NCBI GenBank assembly: GCA_964035575.1
Contig: OZ037918.1
Span: 1,116,001 to 1,180,000, forward strand
DNA: 64,000 nucleotides
Reading direction: 5' to 3'
Origin: Rhynchopus sp. YZ270_cl-10
Lineage: Eukaryota; Euglenozoa; Diplonemea; Diplonemida; Diplonemidae
The notes below the pieces were generated by a model. That model saw only the letters and a program-made list of their open reading frames with translations, ran no database searches and was not told where the DNA came from. Below are positions 37,701-50,600 of this stretch, piece by piece; position 1 is the stretch's first letter, and each line of letters starts with the position of its first letter. Position numbers and translations under genes: made by a program.

Positions 37701-40110
37701 CATGTCGCGCTGTGCGAACGATCAGTGCGACATGCTATTGCCGCAGAGCAAGGAGGTCTGCAACACCTGTACGGTGCACTTTGGCGAAGAAGGCTTCACC
37801 GCTCCGTCTCCCTCCAGTCGAGGAATGCTGACAGATCAGGATGACCTCCCCTCCTTTGAAGTCATGGGGACCACCAGGATCCAGCTGAAGGGCGGGTGCC
37901 CAGACAAACACCTGCAGCTGTACAGCGAGCTCTTCCTGAGGGTCCTCATGGACATCCTGGAGTACCAGGACGAGGTGGCCTGGAAGCGCCTTGCACTGTT
38001 CTTCACAGTGTTGCACCGGACACGGACAGAGCGAGGGGGCAAGGACCAGGAGCGACGTTTGACGAGCACCTGGGGGAAGGACTTGGAGGCTTGGAAGGCT
38101 GGCCAGTATGTCGCCCTGTGGGAGCAAACGGTAGAGGAGCGGAAGCCAAGGCCCTCTGGGTGGTCGGATGAAGACACTGACGAAGGGAGACGGAAGCGCA
38201 CCATAGCCAAAGCGAGAGCAGGACTCCCGAGCCAGGCCATGTCATGCGCTACCAGCGACGGCCTCGCCCCACAGACACCGGCGACGCTGGAAAAGCTTCA
38301 GACGAAGCACCCAGCCGCAGCTGATGCCAAGGCCCTGGAGCAGGCGGATTGGCCACAGCCTCAGGAGGTCCCACCGGTGACAGTGGTGGAGGTGATGAAG
38401 GCCCTGCGGAGCATGCCGAAGTCATCGGCGGCGGGTCCCTCGAACGTGACGGGCGCGCACCTTCGTACACTTTGCCTACAGAGGCGGGCTAAGGGAACTT
38501 TGGCAGCGCTGGCCGCAGTGTTGACGTCTTTGGCACGAGGAAATGCTCCAGTGGAGGTGGCTGAGTTCTTCGCCGGCGCTAACTTGGTGGCTCTCCGGAA
38601 GCCTGCAAAGGGGCCGGGCCTGGAGGAGGACGTGCGTCCGATTGCGGTTGGGGACACTCTCCGCAGACTGGTGGGAAAGATTCTGTCGGCGCGAGTGCGG
38701 GTGCCTGCTAGGACGCTTCTTCTTCGAGGGAACCAGGTGGGGGTGGCAACGGCAAGGGGGGCGGCAGTGGCGACTGATGTTATCTCGCAGTACGCCGTGC
38801 GCAACCGCGGAAAAGGTAAAGTCATTTTGAAAATTGACTACCGTAACGCGTTCAACTGCGTAGACCGCCTGTCGATGCTAAGAGCGGTCGACGCCAACCT
38901 CCCCGAGCTGGCCCCATGGGTGCGATGGTGTTACCTGGAGCACTCTCGCCTGTTCTATGGTGGGGATACCATAAAGTCTCAGCGCGGAGCTCAACAAGGA
39001 GATCCCTTGGGCCCGCTTCTCTTCTCCCTGACCATACACCAGATGGCGCTAGAGCTGAAGGGGCACCCAGGCCTGGATGGGACTTTGTGGTACCTCGATG
39101 ACGGCTCTCTGAGGGGGTCCCCTAAGGCGGTTTTCGAGGCGTACCAGGTTCTGTGCACTCGTAGCTCCGAACTGGGGTTGGAGGTGAACACGAACAAGTG
39201 TGAGCTCATCTCCACTGGTGGCGTCTCCAAGGAGGATCTCGAGGCCGTGGGGTTCACGTTGAACGAGGGTGGACAGGACGCCATGGGTGAAGGCGGGTTT
39301 CGGCTGTTGGATGTGGATGGGTTCGATTTCTTGGGCATCCCCATTGGGTCTGCGGCTTTCTGCGAGGAGTACATGGCCCGGAAGGTGGACGATTCCCGCC
39401 GCAACCTGGAAGCCCTTGTGGACCTCGGGGACTCCCAGGCAGCCTTCTACGTACTGAGATACTGCGAAGGCTACTGCCGCATGGTGTTCTACATGCGAGG
39501 GATCCCACAGTGCGCGGAGTACCTGACGGCTTTTGACGACCTGATTGACAGGTGCCTGGCTGCGCTTCTGCATGACCCGGATGGGGCGCTGCCGGAGGCA
39601 AGGGCGCAGGCGGCGCTTCCTGTGGCGCTTGGGGGGCTGGGTATCCGTCGCACAGTGGACCATCGGACGGCTGCGTCCCTCGCCTCTCAGTCAGGGAACC
39701 TGCAACTGTCGCAGGCCTTGGACCCTGCCTTCACCTGGGATGAGGAGAGATGGAACAGCGCGGCTGAGGAGTACAACTCCAGGGTACCGGTGGCGTTTCA
39801 CGTGGACAGGGCTCAGCCGAAGAAGATCCTGGAGCAGCAGAGTCTGTCATCTGCGGTGATTGACGCCCAGGCAGACAAGTTGATGCAACAGCTCTGCATG
39901 CGAGACCGAGCACGGATGAAGTCCCTTCTCCTGCCGCTTTCTGGGACGTACCTCACGGCGACACCCTCAGCAAGGAACCAGATGTCTTCAGCGGACTTTG
40001 CGGTTGTGACCCGTTTCCGACTAGGGGTGGCCATCCATGCGGAGGGAACGACTTGCTCGGCATGTCAGGGGGGGCAGAAAAGGGTTGTCATGGACTCCTT
40101 TGGCGACCAC
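34557..40110 (+). pseudogene. Family A polyprotein (copy 2), from the Ser/Asn tract to the start of the endonuclease
   Basis: The frame is open from the repeat tract through the shared module, first OTU-like domain, zinc fingers and complete reverse transcriptase (YLDD near 39089-39100) into the first Cys knuckle of the endonuclease. It then ends at the junction with copy 3. The Ser/Asn region is shorter than in copy 1, and there is a one-codon deletion relative to PELARAQ. It lacks the endonuclease core and second OTU domain, so it is not mobile by itself. Confidence 0.8.
34660..34852 (+). repeat. CAGCAA tract in copy 2, distal part
   Basis: Continuation of the CAGCAA repeat after the 1.4-kb insertion. 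It is longer and purer than in copy 1. Confidence 0.8.
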
Positions 40111-40515
40111 AGGGGGTTCTCTTCCGACGCCTGCACTACCACGATGTTGATGCGGGATGCTGTCGCGGTGAGCTGAAGCCCCAAGTGGTTGAGGTGGGCC
40201 TCGCCGGTCACACCATTGGCAAACTCCGTCATGGCCTCCTGCGACCCCAGCACCTGCACCAGGCGGTTCGACACCTCCACTGCTGTGTCATACAGCTGCT
40301 TGCGCATTGCCCTCACGTCCGGCTGCGTGTCGTGGTCCCAGAGGTGTAGTGCCACATAACCACAATCATTAGTAGACACGTTGGGGATGCGTTTAGCTCC
40401 AAACTTCGCCAGAGTCGCGTCCACAGACACCGCCTGCTCTGTATACGCAGGAGCGTTCACGTTTGCGCACCCACCGGTCAACGCAAACGGGGACAAGCTT
40501 ACCGGGTGCTCCGGA

Positions 40516-43161
40516 TCAGCAGGGGCAGGGCGCAGGTCCCAGGGCGTCACCGCTCGCCACAACAACGACAGCAAGACCAGTAGGGACACCGCCCGCCAGC
40601 ATGCCAAATGCCATCCCGATCCTACGAGTCCACCTGCGTGCTGCCACACGGCGCACCTCCAAGAGAAGAACCCAGCCAAGTGGGCGCGCGACGCCGACCA
40701 GTGCCACAAAACCCGCCAAACAACCACCTGCGGACCATGCAACCCACACCCACTCGGCTGCACGCACCGACAACTGACCCACCCCCATCACACTGGCTCT
40801 CACCAAGCTGGCAGCCACTCGGATCCCTCCGGTCCATCGGTGCACTCGCTCTCTCGCCCCTTCCAGCCACCGCCACCCCCTGCGTGCGCGGCACAGTCCC
40901 CGCAGCAGACCCACCCCCAGCACCTCCGCGTCCCGAAACAGCGCACAACCCAAAGCATGTGGCGCTGACCTCCCAAGCTCAGACCCCACAAAAACCAGAA
41001 CCCAGATGGCCACACACTGCAAAGCACCTCTCAACGCATCGGCGACCCTGATCCTGCGGAAAACTGGGTGCGCTGCCGGGGAGGGCGGACGATTGCAGGG
41101 CGCCTTGCGCCGACGGAGCCTGCCCGCCTGTGACTTGGTCCAGTTCAAGGACCGGTGTCCTCGTCGCGTCCTCCTGGTCCTCCTGCCCACCAGCCACAAA
41201 ATGAGATGACTGAGGGTAGGGGCGCGTCTGTCCTTCCACAGATCCAGGACCGCGAACGACACAAACACTCCCCACTCAGGTGCCTCGGCTACCCAGCAGG
41301 GGTCAGGCTGACGCAAGGAGGTGAAGACCTCCCAGAGGTTGCACCACCAGTCGAACCAAAACTCTATCTGTACACACCCCTTTTGCCACACCCGCATCAT
41401 CACACAGCCACTCTGTCCTTCTCGCCCCGCAAGGCTGACCCCGAACACCAGCATACCTCGCTCACCACCCCCTAGGTTGTTGTCGCTGATGTTGTTGCTG
41501 CGTCTGCTGTTGATGTTGGTGCTGCTGTTGGACCTGCTGTTGGAACTGCTGCTGCAGAAGTCTTTGGAACTGCAGTTGAAACTGCTGTTGTGCCTGCTGT
41601 TGGAACTGCTGCTGGAACTGCTTTTGGAGACGCTGTTGGAACCGCTGCTGCAGAAGTCTGTGGAACTGCTGTTGAAACTGCTGTTAAGCCTACTGTTGGA
41701 ACTGCTGTTGGACCTGCCGTTAGAGCTGCTGCCGCAGAAGTCCTTGCTGATGAAACTGCTGTTGTGCCTGTTGCTGGAACTGCTTTTGGAAACGCTGTTG
41801 GAACTGCTGCTGCAGAAGCCATTGGAACTGCTGTTGAAACTGCTGTTGTTGAGCCTGCTGTTGGAACTGCTGATGGACCTGCCGTTGGAGCTGCTGCCGC
41901 AGAAGTCCTTGCTGATGAAACTGCTGTTGTGCCTGCTGTTGTGCCTGTTGCTGGAACTGCTTTTGGAAACGCTGTTGGAACTGCTGCTGCAGAAGCCATT
42001 GGAACTGCTGTTGAAACTGCTGTTGTTGTGCCTGCTGTTGGAACTGCTGCTGGACCTGCTGTTGGAACCGCTGCTGCAGAAGTCTGTGGAACTGCTGTTG
42101 AAACTGCTGTTAAGCCTACTGTTGGAACTGCTGTTGGACCTGCCGTTAGAGCTGCTGCCGCAGAAGTCCTTGCTGTTGAAACTGCTGTTGTTGAGCCTGC
42201 TGTTGGAACTGCTGATGGACCTGCCGTTGGAGCTGCTGCTGCAGAAGTCTTTGGAACTGCAGTTGAAACTGCTGTTGTGCCTGCTGTTGGAACTGCTGCT
42301 GGAACTGCTTTTGGAAACGCTCGTGGAACTGCTGCTGCAGAAGCCGTTGGAACTGCTGTTTAAACTGCTGTTGTGCCTGCTGTTGGAACTGCTGTTGGAC
42401 CTGCTGTTGGAACCGCTGCTGCAGAAGCCTTTGGAACTGCTGGTGAAAAAGCTGTAGAGCCTGCTGTTGGAACTGCTGCTGTAAAGGCCTTTGGAACTGC
42501 TGCTGCTGCACACCAGGGGTGATACTGGGACCCCACCCAGGACTCCGAAGATTTCGTTTTTGCTGCTATCACAGTTGCAGCCACTGATGTGGTTGGGCAT
42601 ACATTGCCTCTTTTTGGGGATATCATGGGGGGAAGGGGGGTGTGGGTTGTTATGACAACAGTTCTTTGCTTTGTTGCCTCCACACACGTTTTTGTTGCTG
42701 CTATCAAAGCTGCAGCTGCTTGGGTTGTTGGGCTCAAGAGGCCTCTTTTTGGGGTAAAAAAGGGGGGGAAGGGGGCTCCTGCTACTGCTGTTGATGCAGC
42801 TTAAGTTGTTGCTCCTGTTGCTGCTGTTGCTGCTGCTGTTGTTGCTGCTGCTCTTGTTGCTGCTGTTGCTGCTGTTGCTGCTGCTGCTGTTGCTGCTGTT
42901 GCTGCTGTTGCTGCTGTTGCTGCTGTTGCTGCTGTTGCTGCTGTTGCTGCTGTTGCTGCTGTTGCTGCTGTTGCTGCTGTTGCTGCTGTTGCTGCTGTTG
43001 CTGCTGTTGCTGCTGTTGCTGCTGTTGCTGCTGTTGCTGCTGTTGCTGCTGTTGCTGCTGTTGCTGCTCTTGTTGTTGCTGCTGGTGTAGCTCCTGCTGC
43101 TGCTGCTGATGCAGACATGCAGCACCACCCACAACGCCCCCAAAAGGGCCTTCCTCCTCAT
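40516..43161 (-). pseudogene. N-terminal part of the family A polyprotein (copy 3)
   Basis: Starts at the same ATG and MRRKALLGALW as copy 1. It covers the Ser/Asn tract and the GGGERGM module, then leaves frame after GMAFGML because of a 4-base insertion relative to copy 1. The following frame (to about 40111) continues the OTU-like sequence through CGYVALHLWDHD and stops at the junction. Confidence 0.75.
42830..43085 (-). repeat. CAGCAA tract in copy 3
   Basis: A pure GCTGTTGCT-type repeat on the plus strand, encoding Ser/Asn in the LINE frame. The poly-Leu frame on the plus strand is an artefact. Confidence 0.85.
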
Positions 43162-43349
43162 TTTTAAAAAAGCAAAAACCAAAAAACGAAAACAAAGAAG
43201 GACAAAACACACTACGCCTTGCGCTTCGCCGGCCTGCACTCCTCAACCGTTGCCCAGGGACCGCCCCGTGGAGGCGTACAAGGCTCACAATAAAACAAAG
43301 GAAAGGGGGAGGGAGGGAGGGTAAAAAGAAAGGACAAGTGTGTTGTAAT

Positions 43350-43437
43350 GTGTAAAAAATGGTCCCCTGTAAAAAATGGTCCCCTGTAAAAAATGGTCCC
43401 CTGTAAAAAATGGTCCCCTGTAAAAAATGGTCCCCTG

Positions 43438-43440
<3 letters not shown>
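43350..43440 (-). promoter_or_regulatory. 5' monomers of family A copy 3, 5 copies
   Basis: Five complement copies of ACAGGGGACCATTTTTTAC at 18-bp spacing, ending against an A-run at 43441-43470. Confidence 0.55.
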
Positions 43441-43470
<30 letters not shown>

Positions 43471-43471
<1 letters not shown>

Positions 43472-43930
43472 AAAAATATTTCCTCCACTCGATCTCAGTT
43501 CTGTTTTGTTGGCAAGTTGAGAGTGGAATTTGGGTGAAAATATGTGTTTTCCGAACCAACACAGACTCCCACCGACCGGTGTAGGTTTTGCGTTCAACCA
43601 GGTGTGAACTGCTTCCACTCACGAAAAGTGCCAGACCCTTTTGCTGGGGATAGCACGTTTCAGCCCCACAACTTATCTCCTTTCTGGGCATGTCCAGTGT
43701 GCTCAGCTGCCGCTTCTTGGCGACTCACCAGTACAGAATGGTGGAATCCAGCACAGAATGGAATGGCTGGGAAATCTTTAGCAATCCATAATTCAGATTT
43801 CCTCAAGAATTTGTTAGGAGTGGAAAAAAAAACTCCTGACCGGGTATTGAATTTTCGGATCATTTGACTTTTTCAGATTTTTCTCATTTTTTTGTCTCCT
43901 CACTCTTTCTGAAGATCTTCAAAATTGTCA
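43471..43930. other. Gene-free spacer
   Basis: No gene or repeat is recognised between the LINE cluster and the satellite region. Confidence 0.4.
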
Positions 43931-44604
43931 AAAGTGAGAAATTTTTGGGAAAATGGCATATTTAGGGGCTCTTGAATCCATTATGAGGTCAGATGAATCA
44001 ATCTGAGCATCACACATATCCTAATAGACAAAATGTCCGTTTATCAAAATACCTGAAAATGCCTCTTTATCCTATCTAAGGATGTCAGAAACCCTCAAAA
44101 GTGCAAAAATCTTGGGAATACAGGGTTTTTGGGCCATTCTGAATCCATTGCGGGGTCGGACGATTTGATTGGAGCATCAGAAGTGTCCTAATCGGTAAAA
44201 TGTCGCAAAATTGTGGGCAAAATGCCTTTATACCCTATCTAAGCAATTAGAATATGCTCGAAAATGCAAAAATCTTGGGTATATGGGGTTTTTGGGCACA
44301 TCTGAGTTCATTGCGGGGTCGCACGATCAGATTAGAGCATCACATAATGTCTAGAATTTTACCTGTGTAACAAATACCTGTATTTTGGTGTAAAATGCAT
44401 ACAACCATATCTGAATACCTCAAATGTGCACGAAAATGAAGAAATCTTGGGTATATAGGGTTTTTGGGCCAATCTGAGTCAATTGCGGCGTCGCACGATC
44501 GGATCCGAGCATCACACAATACCTAGAATTTCAACATTGTCTATTTTGGGGAAAATGGCTAAAAACCATATGTAAGTAGCTTAAAAATGCTAAGGTTTGC
44601 GGAA
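43930..44604 (+). repeat. Degenerate ~165-175-bp satellite monomers, left flank
   Basis: About four diverged monomers, each with the order CTTGGGTATATAGGG, TTTTTGGGC, ATTGCGGGGTCGCACGAT, GAGCATCACA. The TTGGG word recurs near 44113, 44274 and 44447. The plus-strand orientation is opposite to the matching copies on the right flank. Confidence 0.75.
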
Positions 44605-47600
44605 TATGGGCCCCATGGGACATATACACCCGAATACCAGGCCGTATTTTCAAAAAGTTGATAATCCCAGTATATGGTATGGCCCTGTGGTACGAAATTT
44701 TTGGCCGAAAAAATCGACCAAAAAATCGTCATTTTTGGGGGTCACGGTGACAAAAAGTTGCATTTTTTCACGAAAAATGGTCGGAATGTGACTTGAATGG
44801 GCTCTAATGGGTATATTATGCACATAACATACCTAAATTATGTCGATATTTCACCGGCGGAGCCGAAAAAATCGATTTTCAGGGTGTGCAAAACTGTAAA
44901 AATGACGAAAATCGGAAAAATGACGATTTTTTGGTGAAAATATTTTTCACAGAAAATCGAATTTTACTATTAAGATTGGCTTTGGGCATGACCCAGTAAG
45001 GTTACTATGGGCCCCATGGGACATATACACCCGAATACCAGGCCGTATTTTCAAAAAGTTGATAATCCCAGTATATGGTATGGCCCTGTGGTACGAAATT
45101 TTTGGCCGAAAAAATCGACCAAAAAATCGTCATTTTTGGGGGTCACGGTGACAAAAAGTTGCATTTTTTCACGAAAAATGGTCGGAATGTGACTTGAATG
45201 GGCTCTAATGGGTATATTATGCACATAACATACCTAAATTATGTCGATATTTCACCGGCGGAGCCGAAAAAATCGATTTTCAGGGTGTGCAAAACTGTAA
45301 AAATGACGAAAATCGGAAAAATGACGATTTTTTGGTGAAAATATTTTTCACAGAAAATCGAATTTTACTATTAAGATTGGCTTTGGGCATGACCCAGTAA
45401 GGTTACTATGGGCCCCATGGGACATATACACCCGAATACCAGGCCGTATTTTCAAAAAGTTGATAATCCCAGTATATGGTATGGCCCTGTGGTACGAAAT
45501 TTTTGGCCGAAAAAATCGACCAAAAAATCGTCATTTTTGGGGGTCACGGTGACAAAAAGTTGCATTTTTTCACGAAAAATGGTCGGAATGTGACTTGAAT
45601 GGGCTCTAATGGGTATATTATGCACATAACATACCTAAATTATGTCGATATTTCACCGGCGGAGCCGAAAAAATCGATTTTCAGGGTGTGCAAAACTGTA
45701 AAAATGACGAAAATCGGAAAAATGACGATTTTTTGGTGAAAATATTTTTCACAGAAAATCGAATTTTACTATTAAGATTGGCTTTGGGCATGACCCAGTA
45801 AGGTTACTATGGGCCCCATGGGACATATACACCCGAATACCAGGCCGTATTTTCAAAAAGTTGATAATCCCAGTATATGGTATGGCCCTGTGGTACGAAA
45901 TTTTTGGCCGAAAAAATCGACCAAAAAATCGTCATTTTTGGGGGTCACGGTGACAAAAAGTTGCATTTTTTCACGAAAAATGGTCGGAATGTGACTTGAA
46001 TGGGCTCTAATGGGTATATTATGCACATAACATACCTAAATTATGTCGATATTTCACCGGCGGAGCCGAAAAAATCGATTTTCAGGGTGTGCAAAACTGT
46101 AAAAATGACGAAAATCGGAAAAATGACGATTTTTTGGTGAAAATATTTTTCACAGAAAATCGAATTTTACTATTAAGATTGGCTTTGGGCATGACCCAGT
46201 AAGGTTACTATGGGCCCCATGGGACATATACACCCGAATACCAGGCCGTATTTTCAAAAAGTTGATAATCCCAGTATATGGTATGGCCCTGTGGTACGAA
46301 ATTTTTGGCCGAAAAAATCGACCAAAAAATCGTCATTTTTGGGGGTCACGGTGACAAAAAGTTGCATTTTTTCACGAAAAATGGTCGGAATGTGACTTGA
46401 ATGGGCTCTAATGGGTATATTATGCACATAACATACCTAAATTATGTCGATATTTCACCGGCGGAGCCGAATAAATCGATTTTCAGGGTGTGCAAAACTG
46501 TAAAAATGACGAAAATCGGAAAAATGACGATTTTTTGGTGAAAATATTTTTCACAGAAAATCGAATTTTACTATTAAGATTGGCTTTGGGCATGACCCAG
46601 TAAGGTTACTATGGGCCCCATGGGACATATACACCCGAATACCAGGCCGTATTTTCAAAAAGTTGATAATCCCAGTATATGGTATGGCCCTGTGGTACGA
46701 AATTTTTGGCCGAAAAAATCGACCAAAAAATCGTCATTTTTGGGGGTCACGGTGACAAAAAGTTGCATTTTTTCACGAAAAATGGTCGGAATGTGACTTG
46801 AATGGGCTCTAATGGGTATATTATGCACATAACATACCTAAATTATGTCGATATTTCACCGGCGGAGCCGAAAAAATCGATTTTCAGGGTGTGCAAAACT
46901 GTAAAAATGACGAAAATCGGAAAAATGACGATTTTTTGGTGAAAATATTTTTCACAGAAAATCGAATTTTACTATTAAGATTGGCTTTGGGCATGACCCA
47001 GTAAGGTTACTATGGGCCCCATGGGACATATACACCCGAATACCAGGCCGTATTTTCAAAAAGTTGATAATCCCAGTATATGGTATGGCCCTGTGGTACG
47101 AAATTTTTGGCCGAAAAAATCGACCAAAAAATCGTCATTTTTGGGGGTCACGGTGACAAAAAGTTGCATTTTTTCACGAAAAATGGTCGGAATGTGACTT
47201 GAATGGGCTCTAATGGGTATATTATGCACATAACATACCTAAATTATGTCGATATTTCACCGGCGGAGCCGAAAAAATCGATTTTCAGGGTGTGCAAAAC
47301 TGTAAAAATGACGAAAATCGGAAAAATGACGATTTTTTGGTGAAAATATTTTTCACAGAAAATCGAATTTTACTATTAAGATTGGCTTTGGGCATGACCC
47401 AGTAAGGTTACTATGGGCCCCATGGGACATATACACCCGAATACCAGGCCGTATTTTCAAAAAGTTGATAATCCCAGTATATGGTATGGCCCTGTGGTAC
47501 GAAATTTTTGGCCGAAAAAATCGACCAAAAAATCGTCATTTTTGGGGGTCACGGTGACAAAAAGTTGCATTTTTTCACGAAAAATGGTCGGAATGTGACT

Positions 47601-50600
47601 TGAATGGGCTCTAATGGGTATATTATGCACATAACATACCTAAATTATGTCGATATTTCACCGGCGGAGCCGAAAAAATCGATTTTCAGGGTGTGCAAAA
47701 CTGTAAAAATGACGAAAATCGGAAAAATGACGATTTTTTGGTGAAAATATTTTTCACAGAAAATCGAATTTTACTATTAAGATTGGCTTTGGGCATGACC
47801 CAGTAAGGTTACTATGGGCCCCATGGGACATATACACCCGAATACCAGGCCGTATTTTCAAAAAGTTGATAATCCCAGTATATGGTATGGCCCTGTGGTA
47901 CGAAATTTTTGGCCGAAAAAATCGACCAAAAAATCGTCATTTTTGGGGGTCACGGTGACAAAAAGTTGCATTTTTTCACGAAAAATGGTCGGAATGTGAC
48001 TTGAATGGGCTCTAATGGGTATATTATGCACATAACATACCTAAATTATGTCGATATTTCACCGGCGGAGCCGAATAAATCGATTTTCAGGGTGTGCAAA
48101 ACTGTAAAAATGACGAAAATCGGAAAAATGACGATTTTTTGGTGAAAATATTTTTCACAGAAAATCGAATTTTACTATTAAGATTGGCTTTGGGCATGAC
48201 CCAGTAAGGTTACTATGGGCCCCATGGGACATATACACCCGAATACCAGGCCGTATTTTCAAAAAGTTGATAATCCCAGTATATGGTATGGCCCTGTGGT
48301 ACGAAATTTTTGGCCGAAAAAATCGACCAAAAAATCGTCATTTTTGGGGGTCACGGTGACAAAAAGTTGCATTTTTTCACGAAAAATGGTCGGAATGTGA
48401 CTTGAATGGGCTCTAATGGGTATATTATGCACATAACATACCTAAATTATGTCGATATTTCACCGGCGGAGCCGAAAAAATCGATTTTCAGGGTGTGCAA
48501 AACTGTAAAAATGACGAAAATCGGAAAAATGACGATTTTTTGGTGAAAATATTTTTCACAGAAAATCGAATTTTACTATTAAGATTGGCTTTGGGCATGA
48601 CCCAGTAAGGTTACTATGGGCCCCATGGGACATATACACCCGAATACCAGGCCGTATTTTCAAAAAGTTGATAATCCCAGTATATGGTATGGCCCTGTGG
48701 TACGAAATTTTTGGCCGAAAAAATCGACCAAAAAATCGTCATTTTTGGGGGTCACGGTGACAAAAAGTTGCATTTTTTCACGAAAAATGGTCGGAATGTG
48801 ACTTGAATGGGCTCTAATGGGTATATTATGCACATAACATACCTAAATTATGTCGATATTTCACCGGCGGAGCCGAAAAAATCGATTTTCAGGGTGTGCA
48901 AAACTGTAAAAATGACGAAAATCGGAAAAATGACGATTTTTTGGTGAAAATATTTTTCACAGAAAATCGAATTTTACTATTAAGATTGGCTTTGGGCATG
49001 ACCCAGTAAGGTTACTATGGGCCCCATGGGACATATACACCCGAATACCAGGCCGTATTTTCAAAAAGTTGATAATCCCAGTATATGGTATGGCCCTGTG
49101 GTACGAAATTTTTGGCCGAAAAAATCGACCAAAAAATCGTCATTTTTGGGGGTCACGGTGACAAAAAGTTGCATTTTTTCACGAAAAATGGTCGGAATGT
49201 GACTTGAATGGGCTCTAATGGGTATATTATGCACATAACATACCTAAATTATGTCGATATTTCACCGGCGGAGCCGAAAAAATCGATTTTCAGGGTGTGC
49301 AAAACTGTAAAAATGACGAAAATCGGAAAAATGACGATTTTTTGGTGAAAATATTTTTCACAGAAAATCGAATTTTACTATTAAGATTGGCTTTGGGCAT
49401 GACCCAGTAAGGTTACTATGGGCCCCATGGGACATATACACCCGAATACCAGGCCGTATTTTCAAAAAGTTGATAATCCCAGTATATGGTATGGCCCTGT
49501 GGTACGAAATTTTTGGCCGAAAAAATCGACCAAAAAATCGTCATTTTTGGGGGTCACGGTGACAAAAAGTTGCATTTTTTCACGAAAAATGGTCGGAATG
49601 TGACTTGAATGGGCTCTAATGGGTATATTATGCACATAACATACCTAAATTATGTCGATATTTCACCGGCGGAGCCGAATAAATCGATTTTCAGGGTGTG
49701 CAAAACTGTAAAAATGACGAAAATCGGAAAAATGACGATTTTTTGGTGAAAATATTTTTCACAGAAAATCGAATTTTACTATTAAGATTGGCTTTGGGCA
49801 TGACCCAGTAAGGTTACTATGGGCCCCATGGGACATATACACCCGAATACCAGGCCGTATTTTCAAAAAGTTGATAATCCCAGTATATGGTATGGCCCTG
49901 TGGTACGAAATTTTTGGCCGAAAAAATCGACCAAAAAATCGTCATTTTTGGGGGTCACGGTGACAAAAAGTTGCATTTTTTCACGAAAAATGGTCGGAAT
50001 GTGACTTGAATGGGCTCTAATGGGTATATTATGCACATAACATACCTAAATTATGTCGATATTTCACCGGCGGAGCCGAAAAAATCGATTTTCAGGGTGT
50101 GCAAAACTGTAAAAATGACGAAAATCGGAAAAATGACGATTTTTTGGTGAAAATATTTTTCACAGAAAATCGAATTTTACTATTAAGATTGGCTTTGGGC
50201 ATGACCCAGTAAGGTTACTATGGGCCCCATGGGACATATACACCCGAATACCAGGCCGTATTTTCAAAAAGTTGATAATCCCAGTATATGGTATGGCCCT
50301 GTGGTACGAAATTTTTGGCCGAAAAAATCGACCAAAAAATCGTCATTTTTGGGGGTCACGGTGACAAAAAGTTGCATTTTTTCACGAAAAATGGTCGGAA
50401 TGTGACTTGAATGGGCTCTAATGGGTATATTATGCACATAACATACCTAAATTATGTCGATATTTCACCGGCGGAGCCGAAAAAATCGATTTTCAGGGTG
50501 TGCAAAACTGTAAAAATGACGAAAATCGGAAAAATGACGATTTTTTGGTGAAAATATTTTTCACAGAAAATCGAATTTTACTATTAAGATTGGCTTTGGG

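Larger units (their letters stand above)
32544..40110 (+). mobile_element. Family A LINE, copy 2, with an internal insertion and no 3' end
   Basis: The 5' monomers, leader and coding sequence match copy 1 at about 97-98% by eye, up to the VVMDSFGDH codons of the endonuclease. There the copy stops and joins the inverted copy 3. It is interrupted at 33124-34556 within the CAG tract. It is 3'-truncated, whereas LINE copies usually lose the 5' end. Confidence 0.85.
40111..43440 (-). mobile_element. Family A LINE, copy 3, inverted and lacking the 3' part
   Basis: On the minus strand it runs from five 5' monomers (43440-43350) through leader and coding sequence to the ASEENPL codons of the first OTU-like domain, then joins copy 2 tail to tail. 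It differs more from copy 1 than copy 2 does, for example in the Ser/Asn tract and the WLEGARERVHRW stretch, so it is not a simple inverted duplicate of copy 2. On the plus strand the 5' end is followed by a ~30-nt A-run. Confidence 0.8.

Noticed and set aside
40111-43440. Twin-priming inversion of a single LINE copy
   Set aside because: Both halves contain the 5' end of the element and differ in sequence, so they come from two copies.
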